DNA from: Ursus arctos
Lineage: Eukaryota > Chordata > Mammalia > Carnivora > Ursidae
Assembly: GCF_023065955.2 (NCBI RefSeq)
Contig: NW_026622985.1
Location: 76,807,931 to 76,871,930, forward strand
Length of the DNA: 64,000 nt
Direction of reading: 5' to 3'
The stretch's first letter is position 1; the number at the start of each line of letters is the position of its first letter. Shown here one piece after another: positions 33,814 to 46,024 of this stretch. The notes beneath the pieces were generated by a model that made no database searches, was not told where the DNA came from, and saw nothing but the letters and a program-made list of their open reading frames with translations. Position numbers and translations under genes: made by a program.

Positions 33814-34478
33814 ATACATGTGCATAATTTAAAGAATTAAAATGCCCTGTAAGTCTTAAAACCACAAACTTGCCTTCAGTCTGTGCCTCTTCTTAACCCA
33901 GATTTCTGCTCTGCAGAGCCTGACATTCTGACTCCTTCACTGCAAATTTTTGTAATTAGTCCTATATACACAAATGAAATACTTGCTATTCTTGATTTTT
34001 CAAATGTAAACAATACATAATTTTAGTTGGAAGATGAGGACTTATCTTTCCTGTATTCCCATCTCCTCACACTCTCCTTCCTCTGTCTCCCAGTATAGTT
34101 ATATTACAATTATTTGTCAAACCAATGTTTCCTGCTTACATTATTGTGACTTTGTTGATATTGTTCACATAAATCCTGTAATGTACTCCAATTACCTTTT
34201 CTTTATTGTATAATTCTTTGCTTTTCTTAGTGTTAATGATTTCTGTTCCATTTTCCTATTTGTCTTTTAGAAGCTTTAGAGGCTCTTCTCAAATATTTGG
34301 TGATATTTACTGCCTATTCATAGTTAAGGGTAGGACACTAAAATGGTAACTGGAAACCTTGTACAGAACTCACTGTTTCTCTGAGCTTCACCATAAGTTG
34401 ATCAGATATATACCCACATGTTTAGTTGGGAATTTGTACTAGATAAAACATGGCTAGCTTCTGTAACAAGTAGACTCT
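33814..34478. other. no gene recognised
   Basis: AT-rich, single-copy-looking DNA; parts (33840-34010) may be an ancient repeat but I cannot name it. Confidence 0.45.
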
Positions 34479-34709
34479 AAAATGTATTAAGGCTCAGGGT
34501 GCCTGAGTAGCTCAGTCAGTTAAGCATCTGACTTTGACTTGGGTCATGATCTCTGGGTCCAGGGATTGAGCCCTGGGATCGAGCCCTGCATTTGGGCTCT
34601 GTGCTCGATGGAGAGTCTGCTTCTCCCTCTCCCTCTTGACCCTCCCCCTGCTCATGCCTTCTCACTCTCTCAAATAAATAAAATCTTTTAAAAAATGTGT
34701 TAAGACTCA
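34479..34709 (+). mobile_element. can-SINE with 18-bp TSD
   Basis: The SINE spans 34497-34691, sense. It is flanked by AAAATGTATTAAGGCTCA (34479-34496) and AAAATGTGTTAAGACTCA (34692-34709), two mismatches. Contains a short internal duplication 'GGGATTGAGCCCTGGGATCG' around the B-box position. Confidence 0.95.
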
Positions 34710-35063
34710 AACACAATTTTTTTTTCACCCTTCTGGTTAATGGGTGATTTTTCTCTTTATACAGATTCAGAACCACAGACTCTCTTTCCTACTCATCCCA
34801 TAGTCCTGAAGTACCCAGATGGCAGATAGGGAAAGAGAAGCTTAGAGCACATTATTTTTTTAAATCCTTGGCTTGGAAGTGATACCCATCATATCTGCTC
34901 GAACTACAGTAGCAAGAACTAGTTCAGTGCGGAGTAGGCAATGTAGGGGCCAAGAGCAGGCTACCCCAAGATGGGCCACTTTGGCATGAAGATCGTTTGA
35001 GCTAAAGGCAATCAAAACCCTGCAGGCTCAAGAGAAACTTTTTCCCCTCCCTTAACTACATCT

Positions 35064-35249
35064 AAGAATCTAGGTTGGGGATGGGGCGCCTGGGTAGCGC
35101 AGTCGTTAAGCGTCTGCCTTCGGCTCAGGGCGTGATCCCAGTGATTCTGGAATCGAGTCCCATATCGGGCTCCTCTGTTGGGAGCCTGCTTCTTCCTCTC
35201 CCACCCCCCCTGCTGTGTTCTCTCTCTCACTGGCTGTCTCTCTGTCAAA

Positions 35250-35296
<47 letters not shown>

Positions 35297-35332
35297 AATC
35301 TTAAAAAAAAAAAAAAAGAACCTAGGTTGGGG
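35064..35332 (+). mobile_element. can-SINE inside LTR copy 3, with TSD
   Basis: The SINE spans 35081-35315, sense. It is flanked by AAGAATCTAGGTTGGGG (35064-35080) and AAGAACCTAGGTTGGGG (35316-35332), one mismatch. It belongs to the younger body type ('CTTCGGCTCAGGGCGTGATC') but with a distinct middle segment, and carries an expanded AAAT tail. Confidence 0.96.
35247..35298. repeat. (AAAT)n tail expansion
   Basis: About thirteen AAAT units in the SINE tail, against two or three in the other copies. A probable tetranucleotide microsatellite. Confidence 0.95.
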
Positions 35333-35867
35333 GTCTTTCCCAGAATAAGAGTTATTGGCAGAGATAAATTTTATCTGAATGGCCCCTCTGTGTGGTAAGG
35401 CAAGCATCTGACTACCAAACACCTGTTCTTCTTCTTATTGCCATGTAGATTTCATTCCTCCCTCTTTCCCAGCACCTACCCCCTTCTCCTTTGTTCAGGA
35501 TGACATATAGACCTATTTTGCCTATCTTTGAAATTTCATGTCTGTGTAGATTCTCCATACATATGCTATTAAATTTGATGTTTTCCTGTTAAACTGTCTC
35601 ATGTCTATTTGTTTCTTAGTTCAGCTGGAAGGACCTTTGAAGGGGACAGGATATTCTTGCCAGCAGCTGGGAAATACAGTCTCAGGCTAGGCAACTGCTT
35701 CCCTGTGACAACTCTAGTCTGTAGGAGGAGTATTAATTTTGATGGTCACTAGCTATCTCTGCCACAGGACATCTCCTTGAAAAATCAGTGTGAGAAATCT
35801 TTGCTCTAGGGCTTGCCTGGTGAATATAAACTAGATTGCCACATTCTTTTAATTAATACCATAAGTC

Positions 35868-36030
35868 ATTGCTTCTTAAACTTTAAATGCATATAAATAC
35901 ATGGCAAAATATAGATTCTGATTCCATAGGTGTAGTGTGGGATCTTAGTTTTTCAATTTCTTACAGAATCCCAGACGATCTCAACCCCTGAGCCTATAGA
36001 CAACAACTTTGAGTAGCAAAGACCTAACTT
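35868..36030 (+). mobile_element. MER5A-like hAT remnant
   Basis: Words 'CTTCTTAAACTTTAAATGCA', 'AGATTCTGATTCCATAGGTG' and a closing 'AACAACTTTGAGTAGCAA' match the order in MER5-type non-autonomous hAT elements, with inverted ends of the type 'CAAACTTT ... AAAGTTTG'. Highly diverged. Confidence 0.45.
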
Positions 36031-39000
36031 ACAACTCTCTGCCTCCATCTATTCCATTTATTTCCTAGTCCAGAGCCTTCTTGGTAGAATTTCTCTAGAA
36101 TAAACATCCTTTCTGATGCTAGTGTGTGTGAGAGAATAATCTCCTGGTGGAAAGTGATGACAGGGAGGGGCCCCTAGTAATCTACTTGTTTTCTATGCAG
36201 TGTTCATAGTGGATTTAACTAAAGATTAAAAAGAGGTAGTTTTGAAGAGTAATAGTGACTCAGGTATCAAATCTTCAAGGAATGAGAAAAAGGGACTCAA
36301 GTCATTTAGGCTGTGGGTCTTCAGAGAAGAGAAGAGACTATGTTGGAAGTGCCAAACAGAACAAGCATATCTACCACATCTCCAGGTCCAGTGGTTGGAG
36401 AAGGTAAGGAGACAGAACAATTGAACTAGCTGTGTGGAAAGGCTGGTCAGAACAAGAAAGTGATGAGAATACTCAGAGAATTTGAGGATATGGTGACTTC
36501 TAGAGACCAAAGCAAAAAATTTTAGGAGTGGTGAAAGGGAAAAGTTGGTAGAAAAAAGGCTATAGAGTGTTCTGAGATTTGAAATCTGGAGAATGAGAAA
36601 TAACCTGGAGGCCTGAGCTTCCTGTGGTGTTTGATATAAAAATATTACAATTAGTTTAGTCCTGATGATTCCAAACAGATAGTAGAATTCGGGAAAAGGT
36701 GGGAGAGAGAGGAGAGATTAGAGGTTGGATCATGTGAGGGCAAGTTCTGGACCTCCTGTTTGACCCCCCGTTGTTGGAGGTCCACAGAGCAAAGGTTTAA
36801 CACTATGTGTGTCAAGGAAGTTTACCAATGAAAATTGAATAATGTGCCTGGCAGGGGAAGGAGAACTTAAGTAGGTATAGAGTACAGAAACCCTCCATTT
36901 TGTACTCTGATTGTCCAAAGTATATATCTTTTGGATTCTGTTTGATATATTTTCTGTACTAAAGCTGATATATTATCACAACCAGTTTTTTTATTCACAT
37001 TTTTCTAAATGTGGCTAATTGTTTTACATAATATTGGTGAATGCTTTTGAAAATAACATGACATTTCTAGGGGATACATAATCCTCTATAAAATATAAGC
37101 TGCAAATCTCCCACAACTTAAATCATACCTGCTCCATCAGCGTATGCTGTGTGAGTTGGTTATTAAAAAAATAAATAAATCATAAATTCTGTGAGCAAAG
37201 TTAATAACAAACATAAAGGCTGTGGCAGGAGCCAGACCAGGCTCTCTTCTTCTGATTAACTAAAGGAGATTGATTTAAAATTTATACTATCAAGCAAAAG
37301 GCAATTTCTGTGTTATCCCCAGGCAGTTACACATTGGTGAGAAACAGCCATGTACCAACTCTTTCCATTATATGCACTTACTTTCAAATTGTTAGTCCAT
37401 TTCATCATCAATCATCCACTCTTTCATCCAGGAAACATGAGCTAGCAGTGCAGTTCATTTATGGAACACGATTTTCATACTTAGCAATGTGTGAAACTGA
37501 ATTCTTCCTGTTGTTAAATTCAGCCTTATTTAGCGCATGGGAATCGTACACACTTGCAGGGACAGACACCAAAGTGCTGAACAGGCAGAGGGTGAACACG
37601 GAAGTTACTCTTTAGCATCTTCTCTGAACACAAAGCTCTGAAATGATGATTTTTAACTGTTAACTGTCTTTTCATTTTCTGCTAATGTAAGTCGAGCTGA
37701 GATCAGAGTCCCTCAGCGTTTAAGATACTGAAGTTGAGATACGGCCAAAGAAATAATCTCTCGTTTCCTCCTTATCATTTGTAACTACTTCTAAATTCAG
37801 TTTTGTAACAGGGATTTTCAAAGCACGCAGATAAATAAAATGAAAGTTTATGTAAATTCGGGAACACTTAATATCCTCGGTAAAGGTAGAATATTTTAAT
37901 TATGTAAATAGTTCCCATCATTTAGAGGCTCCACTGCTTCTAGGGAGCTTTTTAATCAAATGGCCCTAGCTTTTAAAACATTCCAAATAATCTGTATACT
38001 TGTAGATTTAATCACTAGTTTGACAGAATTTGAAAAGAAATATATTCAAGTCAAACTTGGATGTGTGAGGGGATGTTTCCAAAGGACCAACTGAAGGGAT
38101 TTTTTTTTTTCCTTTTAACAATTGCTTTATATTTAAGTTTTTTCCTGTATTGTAATTTCTTTTCTTCGCACTGCTGATCTAATTGTCTGCTGACATATCC
38201 ATTATCTTTTATAGTCATTTCAAATAGCCAAAGAATTAGTTGCATATGATTTTCACCACTTCTCTTGGACTTGCAACCAGTTCTCCTTGATTGCTTCATT
38301 TTAATAGCCTATATAATGGAATTAAAAGGCTCTAACGCCACTTTGGGCGTAAGATGACTGTGACCAATGGAGAAGGCAAGCTGAAAGACCTTGAAAATGA
38401 TACTGTATATACAACAATAACAACAACAACAACAACACAAAGAAACACCACCTACAAAACACACACACACACCCCTAATTTCCTTGGGATTAAAAAAAAA
38501 AAAAGGAACAACAAAACCACAAAGTCTGGAATATGGGAAAACATTGTAAGGAGGAAAAAAATGAGTTAGTTTTGTTTTATTGAGATCTATGAAGTTATTG
38601 CAAAACTTCCAAAGTTCCTTTGTCAGTCACATAGGTGAGATTATCAAACATTATGAAGGACAGGAAAATATTTTTATTGGAATATCTTTCTGTTTGAATA
38701 GAACATTGTATCTGTAGTCACACAGTCCATGATTCTAACTCGTAGTCTAGGGAGACTTCTCAGGATAATGATCACATTCATGTAATCCTGCATTTTTTTT
38801 TAAGTAGAACAACCTCAATGAAATATGTCTTTCTGAAGCCAAAACAAATGTTTTATTTTTTTAAAACTACAAAGAAATAAGGCTGTTTGGTGTTGTACTG
38901 GTATCAGTAGATTGCTGTTGTTTTAATTTTTTTCTTTCTTTCTCGAAGTAAAATATCATCTAATTCACTCTTGAGGAAGAACTAAAGGCATCCTTCCCTT

Positions 39001-39177
39001 AGTGATATATTGAATCTTCTGAGACTTAGAGTATCATATACTTTTTCCATAAATGGCTTGGATGATGTGTGGGGCTCAAAAGAATACATTTACTTTCTAT
39101 ATATGCAAAATGACTTAAACCTGGTTTATGCCTACTGAGTGGAAATCAAAGGATATATCAAATATTAAAAGCTATGT
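36031..39177. other. no gene recognised; low repeat content
   Basis: About 3 kb in which I recognise no transposon. Short open frames (94 codons minus at 36226-36510, 101 plus at 37310-37615, 82 minus at 38051-38299) have no domain motif, no paired splice context and no conserved-looking composition. The 37620-38050 section is more complex than its surroundings and is a candidate for conserved non-coding sequence, unproven. Confidence 0.5.
38411..38473. repeat. (AAC)n and (AC)n microsatellites
   Basis: AAC/ACA units at 38411-38438 and an AC run at 38458-38473, about 20 bases apart. They account for the threonine- and histidine-rich part of a 71-codon spurious frame. Confidence 0.93.
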
Positions 39178-39544
39178 TTGATGGTTAGTTTTATGTGTCA
39201 GCTTGACTAGGCTATGGGTCGCCCAGATTAAGCATTATTTCTGGGTATGTCTGTGAGGATGTTTCTGGATGAAATTAAGCATTAGAATCCCTGGACTCAG
39301 TAAAGCAGATTGTCTTCCCTAAGATGGGTGGGCCTCATCAAATCCATTAAGGGCCTGATTAGAACAAACAAGGAGGACTTGCCCCCTTACTGCCTGCCTG
39401 ATTTAGCTGGGATACTGTCCTCCCCTGTCCCTGGGCTGGGATTTACATCATTGGCTTCACTCATTCTCAGGCCTTTGGACTAGTACTGGGATTATATAAC
39501 TGGTTTTCTTGAGTTTTCAGTTGGCAGACAGCAGATGGTGGGAC

Positions 39545-39585
<41 letters not shown>

Positions 39586-39712
39586 ATAATATATATATAT
39601 AATGCTCTAATATATATTATATATGTTTATATTAGATGGTGGGATTAGAATGTGTATGTATGTATGTAGTTCTAGTTCTATTATTCTGGAGAACCCTGAT
39701 TAATATGGTACA
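39178..39712 (+). mobile_element. LTR-like MER/MLT-type element
   Basis: Begins 'TGATGGTTAGTTTTATGTGT', passes through 'CATTATTTCTGGGTATGTCT', 'GATGGGTGGGCCTCATCAAA' and 'TTGGCAGACAGCAGATGGTG', and ends 'TGGAGAACCCTGATTAATA'. I recognise this order as a widespread mammalian LTR-like repeat but am not certain of its name. Its 3' part has been expanded by a TA/TG microsatellite at 39544-39601, and a short 'AGATGGTGGGA' word occurs on both sides of that expansion. Confidence 0.65.
39544..39601. repeat. (TA)n(TG)n(TA)n compound microsatellite
   Basis: TA units, then TG units, then TA units, followed by a partly palindromic AT-rich section to 39635. Likely length-variable. Confidence 0.95.
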
Positions 39713-42700
39713 TTTTTCATTTCTGAACATTTTTAGTGAAAATACAAGATCCTTTGTTTGACTACTCAGAATAAAAGGAAAGACTATTTGATGATATGAT
39801 CTGTTCTTGAAGCACGATTAGAAACTTTTCATCCAGGATCGCCAGAGGAAATGTAAAAGTATATTTTGAGGAGGAAAAGAAAAGAAAATGAAAACAAAAT
39901 CAAAACAAATAGACTAAGAGAAAAAGTAAATGACTTTTTCAGTATCATGATGAGTGGATGGCAAAACATATCATAATGGGACATGGAAGAGAGCCACTGA
40001 TACCACCTCATGCATCACCTATGACAGCAGCTCATTCACTCACAAATATTTATGGTGAAACTAATAATTGGTAGACATCTTTGTATCAATGGCAAGAGCT
40101 TGGTTTCTAGGCTTTTCGGCTACTGCTTGGTGAAACAAAAAACATACAAACAAAGTTCCTGAGGTAGTCAAGAGCAGAGCTTAGTAATGGTGAAAATACA
40201 AGGATAACAGTGACTAGAGATCTAATTTAGGATGAGTTTAATAAAGACACAAGTAGGAGTTGTTGAAGTAAAAATCTGGACTATCGCTAGTAAAAATGAG
40301 AGAAGATGGGCTCAGAATCCCCATGAAATGAATAAGAACTCTTGAAATTGTGACTTCTTTGAACAGAGCATGATTAGCATGGGAAGTCTGTTGTCAAAGT
40401 TGAAATTCATCACTCATGTTCCATCAGTTACTAATTCTCACAAGAAGTTAGAGAACTTGGAAAGAAATAAAAGATTTAATGATAGGAAAGTGAGGGATTC
40501 ATTGGACTCTTTGATAATATCTAATGGCTTAATTAAGTAATTGGAAAAAGGGAACCTTCACTTCCCTGACAAACAATGAATTACCTGATATACTTAGGAA
40601 AAAAGTGGCAAATCTCTTCTAATTCCATTTAAGAAACACTTTTCAATTCAAAGATCATTTTTAAGTCATTGTTAAGAATTTTAATATGGAAGAATATTAT
40701 AATTTACCAGGGAGCAAAACTTAGAAACAAGCTTAATCAATTTACCAATCCAGTATTAATTAAATATCTGCTATATAACCAACTCTTTCCTTGGTATTAT
40801 AAAATAATTAGACTATTTTCCAAAGTAACAAAGTAATAAAGGATCTATAATTTACTATAAAAGTGAGTCAAATATTTTGAAAGCTTATATTTGAAGAATC
40901 TCTTTTGGTTAAATATGACATCTCAAAGCTCAAAATATAATTCTTGAAAATCAATAAAAATTCATAAATGTAAAAATCTTCATATTGAATCATTTCAGAG
41001 AAATGTTGTCATAGTTAAAGCCCTCACTATATTCATAAATTTTGTTGTGTGACACAAAGTTCTAAAGGACCAAGAAATGACGTAAGAAACAGAAGCCCCA
41101 TATATATCTTGAAAAAATGTATCATCTACAATGGGCAATGTGATAATGCTCTCATTTAATGACAGTACCAATTTTAGAGACTATACATTTAGGCAGTTGT
41201 CCTGCTTAGAAGAGTTTGAAAATGGTTCTGTCTAAACTCAAAGTATTTCTCCTGTACAGTTGTAGGTAATCTATAATTTACCAGGTAGAAGCACATGGTG
41301 TTTAAATATGCAGGCTGTGCTATAACATGTTAGGTAGAATCCCAGCTCTACTCTTTTTCTCATTTATTTCATTTACAGAATTTAAATCATAAGAGATCTA
41401 AAACTAATTGAATAAAATCTGTAGTTTGGTGAACCAAGAAAGTTTTGGGTGAACATTTAAATATTATTATGTGAAGTAGGAAAGCCATGCTATAAGGGTA
41501 AAGGGAATTTTGCAAAATTCTATATTAGCGCTTGAAAATTCTTTGTAACGTGGAATATAAGCATTAAATCTTTTCTGATTATCTGTCTTGGAATCCTGAG
41601 ACTTCTGGTATACACTTCTTTTAATTTAGTCTTAAGACCCCTCTGTGCCTTCAGGTTCCTCTTCCACTGCCATCAAAACTATGAAGAAGTAAGTTGCCAC
41701 TTCCTATCCTTCTTGTTCATTCTGTAATGCTGAGACAACAGCATGGGGGGTAATTTAAACTTTAGGCCATTCAATCCCATGAGAATAAACATTTTTATAA
41801 CCTTTAACTATCTCCTGTTAACAAATGTTCTTGAGAAATCGGGGTCACATTTGAATAATTTGCATATATCAAGAAAGTGCCAAGTTAAAAAAAATTAAGT
41901 TGTTATTTTGAGCATATACTAGCTGATGTGGGTCTGAGTCCTATCCTCCACACACATACTTAAGTACATTGTTAAGTTTTGTCAGTAATTCTGTTCATGC
42001 TTGTGTTCAAATGCTATAGCAACTTCTCAAATCGCTTTTATATTTCCACTCACAAGCCATAATTTCAGTAACTTATTTAGAAAGACTAGAATTAATTCAC
42101 AATAACTTACTCATCAACCAGGATCCTTATCTCTACCTCTCTTTTAAAAGTTGATATGAACCTTTTATCTCAAATTTGTAATTTTTTTTAAGGCACAGTG
42201 AAGTAAAACACATACCTTGTTAAACACAACAAAACTCAAAAAGCTTATAAAGAACATTTATTTAACAAGCATGCTCCGTCATGTGTTGACTAATAGTTTT
42301 GATAAGTAAGAATCACCTATAATGAAAAATTTCTATGTAGTCTGACACCTATTTGATATTAGATTGCAACTCTATAAATCCCCCCAAAATGCCTATGATA
42401 CATTCTAAAAGAGTGTCACTGAAACATCTTACCTTTTACTAACATGAGGGAAACTTAGATCAGGGGATTGCTTTATCACAGAAAGTGACCCCCCAAATTA
42501 ATTTTTTGATTAACATGTAATGAATTTGTCCCTTAATGATGAGTAATATCACATGGCATTTGTTGTTTTCAGCAGTGTACTGGCTTTGTCTCATGTCTAC
42601 CATTAAACCTTTAATAATGCTATATTCTATGCATATAAAATCTAATCCTGATTTTTTTAGTTTTACAAACTGTTCAGAATACTTGTTAATTTATTTCTAT

Positions 42701-42795
42701 AAGAATAACTCACCTAAAAGAACCAGTTAAGCAGCTGGGCAAAGAAGAAGGGACAGAGGTTTGTCTCTTTCCAGTAATTTTGAAGACTTAACACA
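39713..42795. other. about 3 kb without recognised gene or repeat
   Basis: AT-rich DNA. The longest open frame is about 64 codons. No polyA retrocopy, no transposon words recognised. Confidence 0.5.
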
Positions 42796-42930
42796 GTGGT
42801 TGTCAGACTGTACTGTGCAGATCAGTCAACTGGGAATGCTTGTTATGAATGTTGTAAACACTTCCCATATTCTCAAAGTGGGGCTTCAGAGTCTGCATAT
42901 GAATGCGTACCCATCAGGATGTCTTGACAA
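42796..42930 (+). mobile_element. MER5A-like hAT remnant
   Basis: Starts 'CAGTGGTTGTCAGACTGTAC', continues 'CAACTGGGAATGCTTGTTA', then 'CAAAGTGGGGCTTCAGAGTC' and 'TGCATATGAATGCGTACCCA'. This is the order expected for a MER5A-type non-autonomous hAT element. The 3' inverted end is not preserved. Confidence 0.5.
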
Positions 42931-43408
42931 AGGCAGTTCCTGGGTAAACATGATGATATCAAGGGTGATTTGAGCTGGAGAGGGGAATACAGGTTTTTTT
43001 GTATGGCGTGCTGTCAACTAAGAGCAGAAATTAGTTGTAGAGGCCAGAGACATGAGGGGACCTAAACTGTCTGAACTGGAGAGGATAAGAGCCAGTAAAT
43101 ACTGATCCAGATGGAAACCAAGAGTAGCACCAGGGACTAGAAGAAGATAAAGTAGGAACACGTTTCAAAAGAGGACAAGGAAAAATAGCTACTGAGGGAA
43201 ACCTTAGCTGGTGAAGTAGGGTGATAGAGGTAGAGTGATAGAACAGTATTAAGCCAGCATTCCAGCATTTTCTTTTTTTCAGTTCTTAAAGTGGCCAGCA
43301 ATTTTGGATATTTAAATTCCATTGCCTCCCCCAAAAGTAACATTTTGTATAAAATTACATAGTTGATTTATCTATAAATTGTAACTGAATAAGGCTATTT
43401 ATTAAAAT
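42931..43408. other. no gene recognised
   Basis: Purine-rich on the plus strand at 43020-43180 ('AGAGGATAAGAGCCAG' type); could be old retroviral sequence but not identifiable. Confidence 0.4.
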
Positions 43409-43649
43409 AAATTACTCTAGGGGTACCTGGGTGGCTCAGTAAGTTAAACGTCCAACTCTTGGTTTCAGCTCAGGTCATGAGCTCATGGCTTGTAAGACTG
43501 AGCCCCACATGGGGCTCTGTGCTCAGCACAGAGTCTGCTTGAGATTCTCTCTCTCCTCCTCTCCCTGCGCCCCTTCCTCATCTTGTGCACTCTCTCCCTC
43601 TCTCAAACTAAATGAATAAATCTTTTAAAAAGGGAAGCAAATTATTCTA
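43409..43649 (+). mobile_element. can-SINE with TSD
   Basis: The SINE spans 43420-43638, sense. It is flanked by AAATTACTCTA (43409-43419) and AAATTATTCTA (43639-43649). Older type with the 'AACTCTTGGTTTCAGCTCAG' body and an extended 'GTGCTCAGCACAGAGTCTGC' middle. Confidence 0.94.
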
Positions 43650-45377
43650 ACTCTAAACAAGAACTTGTCTTTACCTTCATTTTTTCTTCCTTTGTTTTTT
43701 GATTTTTCTCCTGCTGGATGGTCTTTTCTAAGATCCTTTCCAAAGAAACTCCTGTTAGCACAATCTTCAGCCACCCCCTCTATTGGTCAAGTTTAAAGAA
43801 GGGGTCTTGGGCCCGGTCATCTCCCCTGCTTCCCTAGAGATGCTTTGTATACCAACCACTCAGCATCAGAGTACCGTGAAGGACTGAGCCCCTCTCTGAA
43901 CTGCTGCAGTATCTGAGCCATCTCCGCTCTCAGGGCACCATGAACTTCTTACTGGCTCTCAGTAGAGCATCAGATTAGCTCTTATTCTGTGTTTCATGAA
44001 GTGGATGTTGGCTCAGTTCTGGTTTGCTGGCAAGTACAATGTCACCTGTGACACGGTGTGCTTGATAACCATACCCGAACAAGTTACAATGACATTTCTT
44101 CTAGAAACACATTGCTTTCACATCAGTAATTCATTCTTCGGACTACTCTCGTACAACAATCTCGGAAAGGACAGTTGCCAAACAAATTCTTTTCCTCTGA
44201 GTTCTTCTGAGGGGACCCTTTCAGTTATCTGTATACATTGAAGTCATGTTCAAACACCCACCCTAGAGTGGAACTCTGAGTCACACCTATCTAGATTCTC
44301 ACAGAAATAATCTGAAATATCAAAATAATCTCATTATATGTTTCTCCTATATTGACTTCCCCCGGAACGGATTACACAGGGTGTTGCATTACAGAGTGTC
44401 CACTCTTCTGCTCTGGTACTTTTGCTGATTTGTACAACTGTGTGAGAGCCCCAAGTGATCTGTTTCTGTGATTTGTATGAATTGATATGAATCCAAAATA
44501 TAAGCAAAGTGGGACTCAAAGCCATAACGAGGTCAACAACAAAAAATAAAAGCAATTGTTCTCAGTTTGAGTAAAGTTAATTTTTAGTCTTTGTTGAATA
44601 GCTAAATGCTTGAGTTATATTATGAAGCCTTAGCAGTGAAAATCCATAACTGAACTACATAAATTACAAACTGATTTAGATGCACCAGGTCTAGCGTTAA
44701 TGTCCAACACACATGATGTGCTGAACGTGTGTAATGACCCATGCACAGGTGCAGCAGAGGAGGAATTTAACAAAATTGGCATTTGCTTTTATTAGATCTC
44801 ACATGGTCAAAAAGCATTTATCTGATATGAAGAAAGGACTCTGAATTATCAAACAAACATGCTTTTTTTTTCTTAGTGTGGTAAATCTCTTTGGATTTAT
44901 AATGGCTATTCGGAGAACATAGCAACCTCTAAAATTTTGCTGCAAGGTGAGAAAATACCAAGCAGAGACAAGTTATTAAAAAGAAAGAATACATCACTTT
45001 GAACTCTAAACACTTGTTCTTAACACTTGATGCCTCTTACAGCAACAAATAACATGACAGATGTATATGATTTATAATTTTTTTTGTTTAGAAAAACAAA
45101 GTGATAAAATTGAGTTGATGGGTATAGTAGCCGTGAGACAGAATCATTCTGTGTCTATGTAAGCTGTATATAATAAAAACTCTAAAATAATGTCCTCTAT
45201 TTCAAAACTCAGTTGCTGATGCTATTTATATTATTCAGTCATCTGGCAAGAAAATCTTCTCTCAATACTCTGAAAACCTAAATCATTACAGTTGATAGTA
45301 AGGAAATTGAGAAATATGATTGCTAACTCAAAGAAACATTTCAATTGTGTTTTTTGGAACATGAACAAAAGGGGTAC
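43650..45377. other. no gene recognised; some higher-complexity DNA
   Basis: 43690-44280 has higher GC and complexity than its surroundings and an 81-codon plus frame (43996-44241) without recognisable motif. It might be an unrecognised LTR or single-copy sequence. The remainder is AT-rich. Confidence 0.45.
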
Positions 45378-45672
45378 TGTGGTAGATAGAAAAAAATGAC
45401 TCTCTAAAGATACCCGTGTCCTAATCCCTGGAACCTGATAATAAATTACCTTATAGGGCAAAAGGAACATTGCAGATGGGATTAGTTAAGGATCTTGAGA
45501 GGAAAGATTATCTTCATTTATCTGAGTGGTCCCAGTGTAATCATAGGGTCATCATAAAGAAACGCAGGAGAAGCAGAGTCAGAGAAGGAGACGTGACAAC
45601 AGAAGCTGAGAGGGTAGTGATTTTAATTGCTGGTTTTTATTGAAGATGGAAGGGGTCAGAAGCCAAAGATTA
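45378..45672 (+). mobile_element. MLT1-like (ERVL-MaLR) LTR, 5' part
   Basis: Starts 'TGTGGTAGATAG', then 'ACCCGTGTCCTAATCCCTGG', 'ACATTGCAGATGGGATTAGT', 'GATCTTGAGAGGAAAGATTA', 'AATCATAGGGTCATCATAAA' and 'GAGTCAGAGAAGGAGACGTG'. This is the order typical of MaLR LTRs. It is cut off at about 45672 where the old L1-E begins. Confidence 0.72.
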
Positions 45673-45971
45673 TTTTTCTAGTTTTCATGATAAATGCACT
45701 CTTCCCCAATAACCTATTTCGCCCATCACCCTGCCCGCCTCCCCTCTGGTAACCATCAGTTTGTTAGCTATAGTTAAGAGTGTTTCTTGTTTTGTCTCTG
45801 TCTTTTTCTTCCCTCCCCCTTTACTTGTTTGTTTTGTTTCTTAAATTCTACATATGAGTGAAATCATATGGTATTTGTCTTTCTCTGACTGACTTACTTC
45901 ACTTAGTATAATACTCTCTAGCTCCATCCATGGAAAAAGATTTCATGAGTTTATATCACTGAATAGTATTT

Positions 45972-46024
45972 CATTATATATATAATATATATACACACAC
46001 ACACACATACATACATACATATGT
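45972..46024. repeat. TA / CA / CATA microsatellite within L1-E
   Basis: Tandem TA, then CA, then CATA units in the ORF2 C-terminal region, at the spot where sister L1s read 'CCATTGTATATATGGACC'. A microsatellite grown from an L1 seed. Confidence 0.92.

Larger units (their letters stand above)
34895..35700 (+). mobile_element. LTR copy 3 (fullest copy), interrupted by a SINE
   Basis: Plus-strand LTR with 'GGCTACCCCAAGATGGGCCA' near its start, 'GAAATTTCATGTCTGTGTAG', an 'ATTAAATTTGATGTTTTCCT' poly(A)-region and a 'CTGTTAAACTGTCTCATGTC' segment, then 'CAGCTGGAAGGACCTTTGAA' near its end. The SINE at 35081-35315 interrupts it. It serves as the reference for the two minus-strand relatives. It resembles MER21-type ERVL LTRs as I remember them; the name needs a search. 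Confidence 0.7.

Noticed and set aside
38354..38569. 71-codon ATG frame starting after a GC-richer stretch
   Set aside because: The first 17 codons looked exon-like, but the frame then runs through the AAC and AC microsatellites and ends in lysine-rich low complexity. No splice-compatible boundary or known protein recognised.
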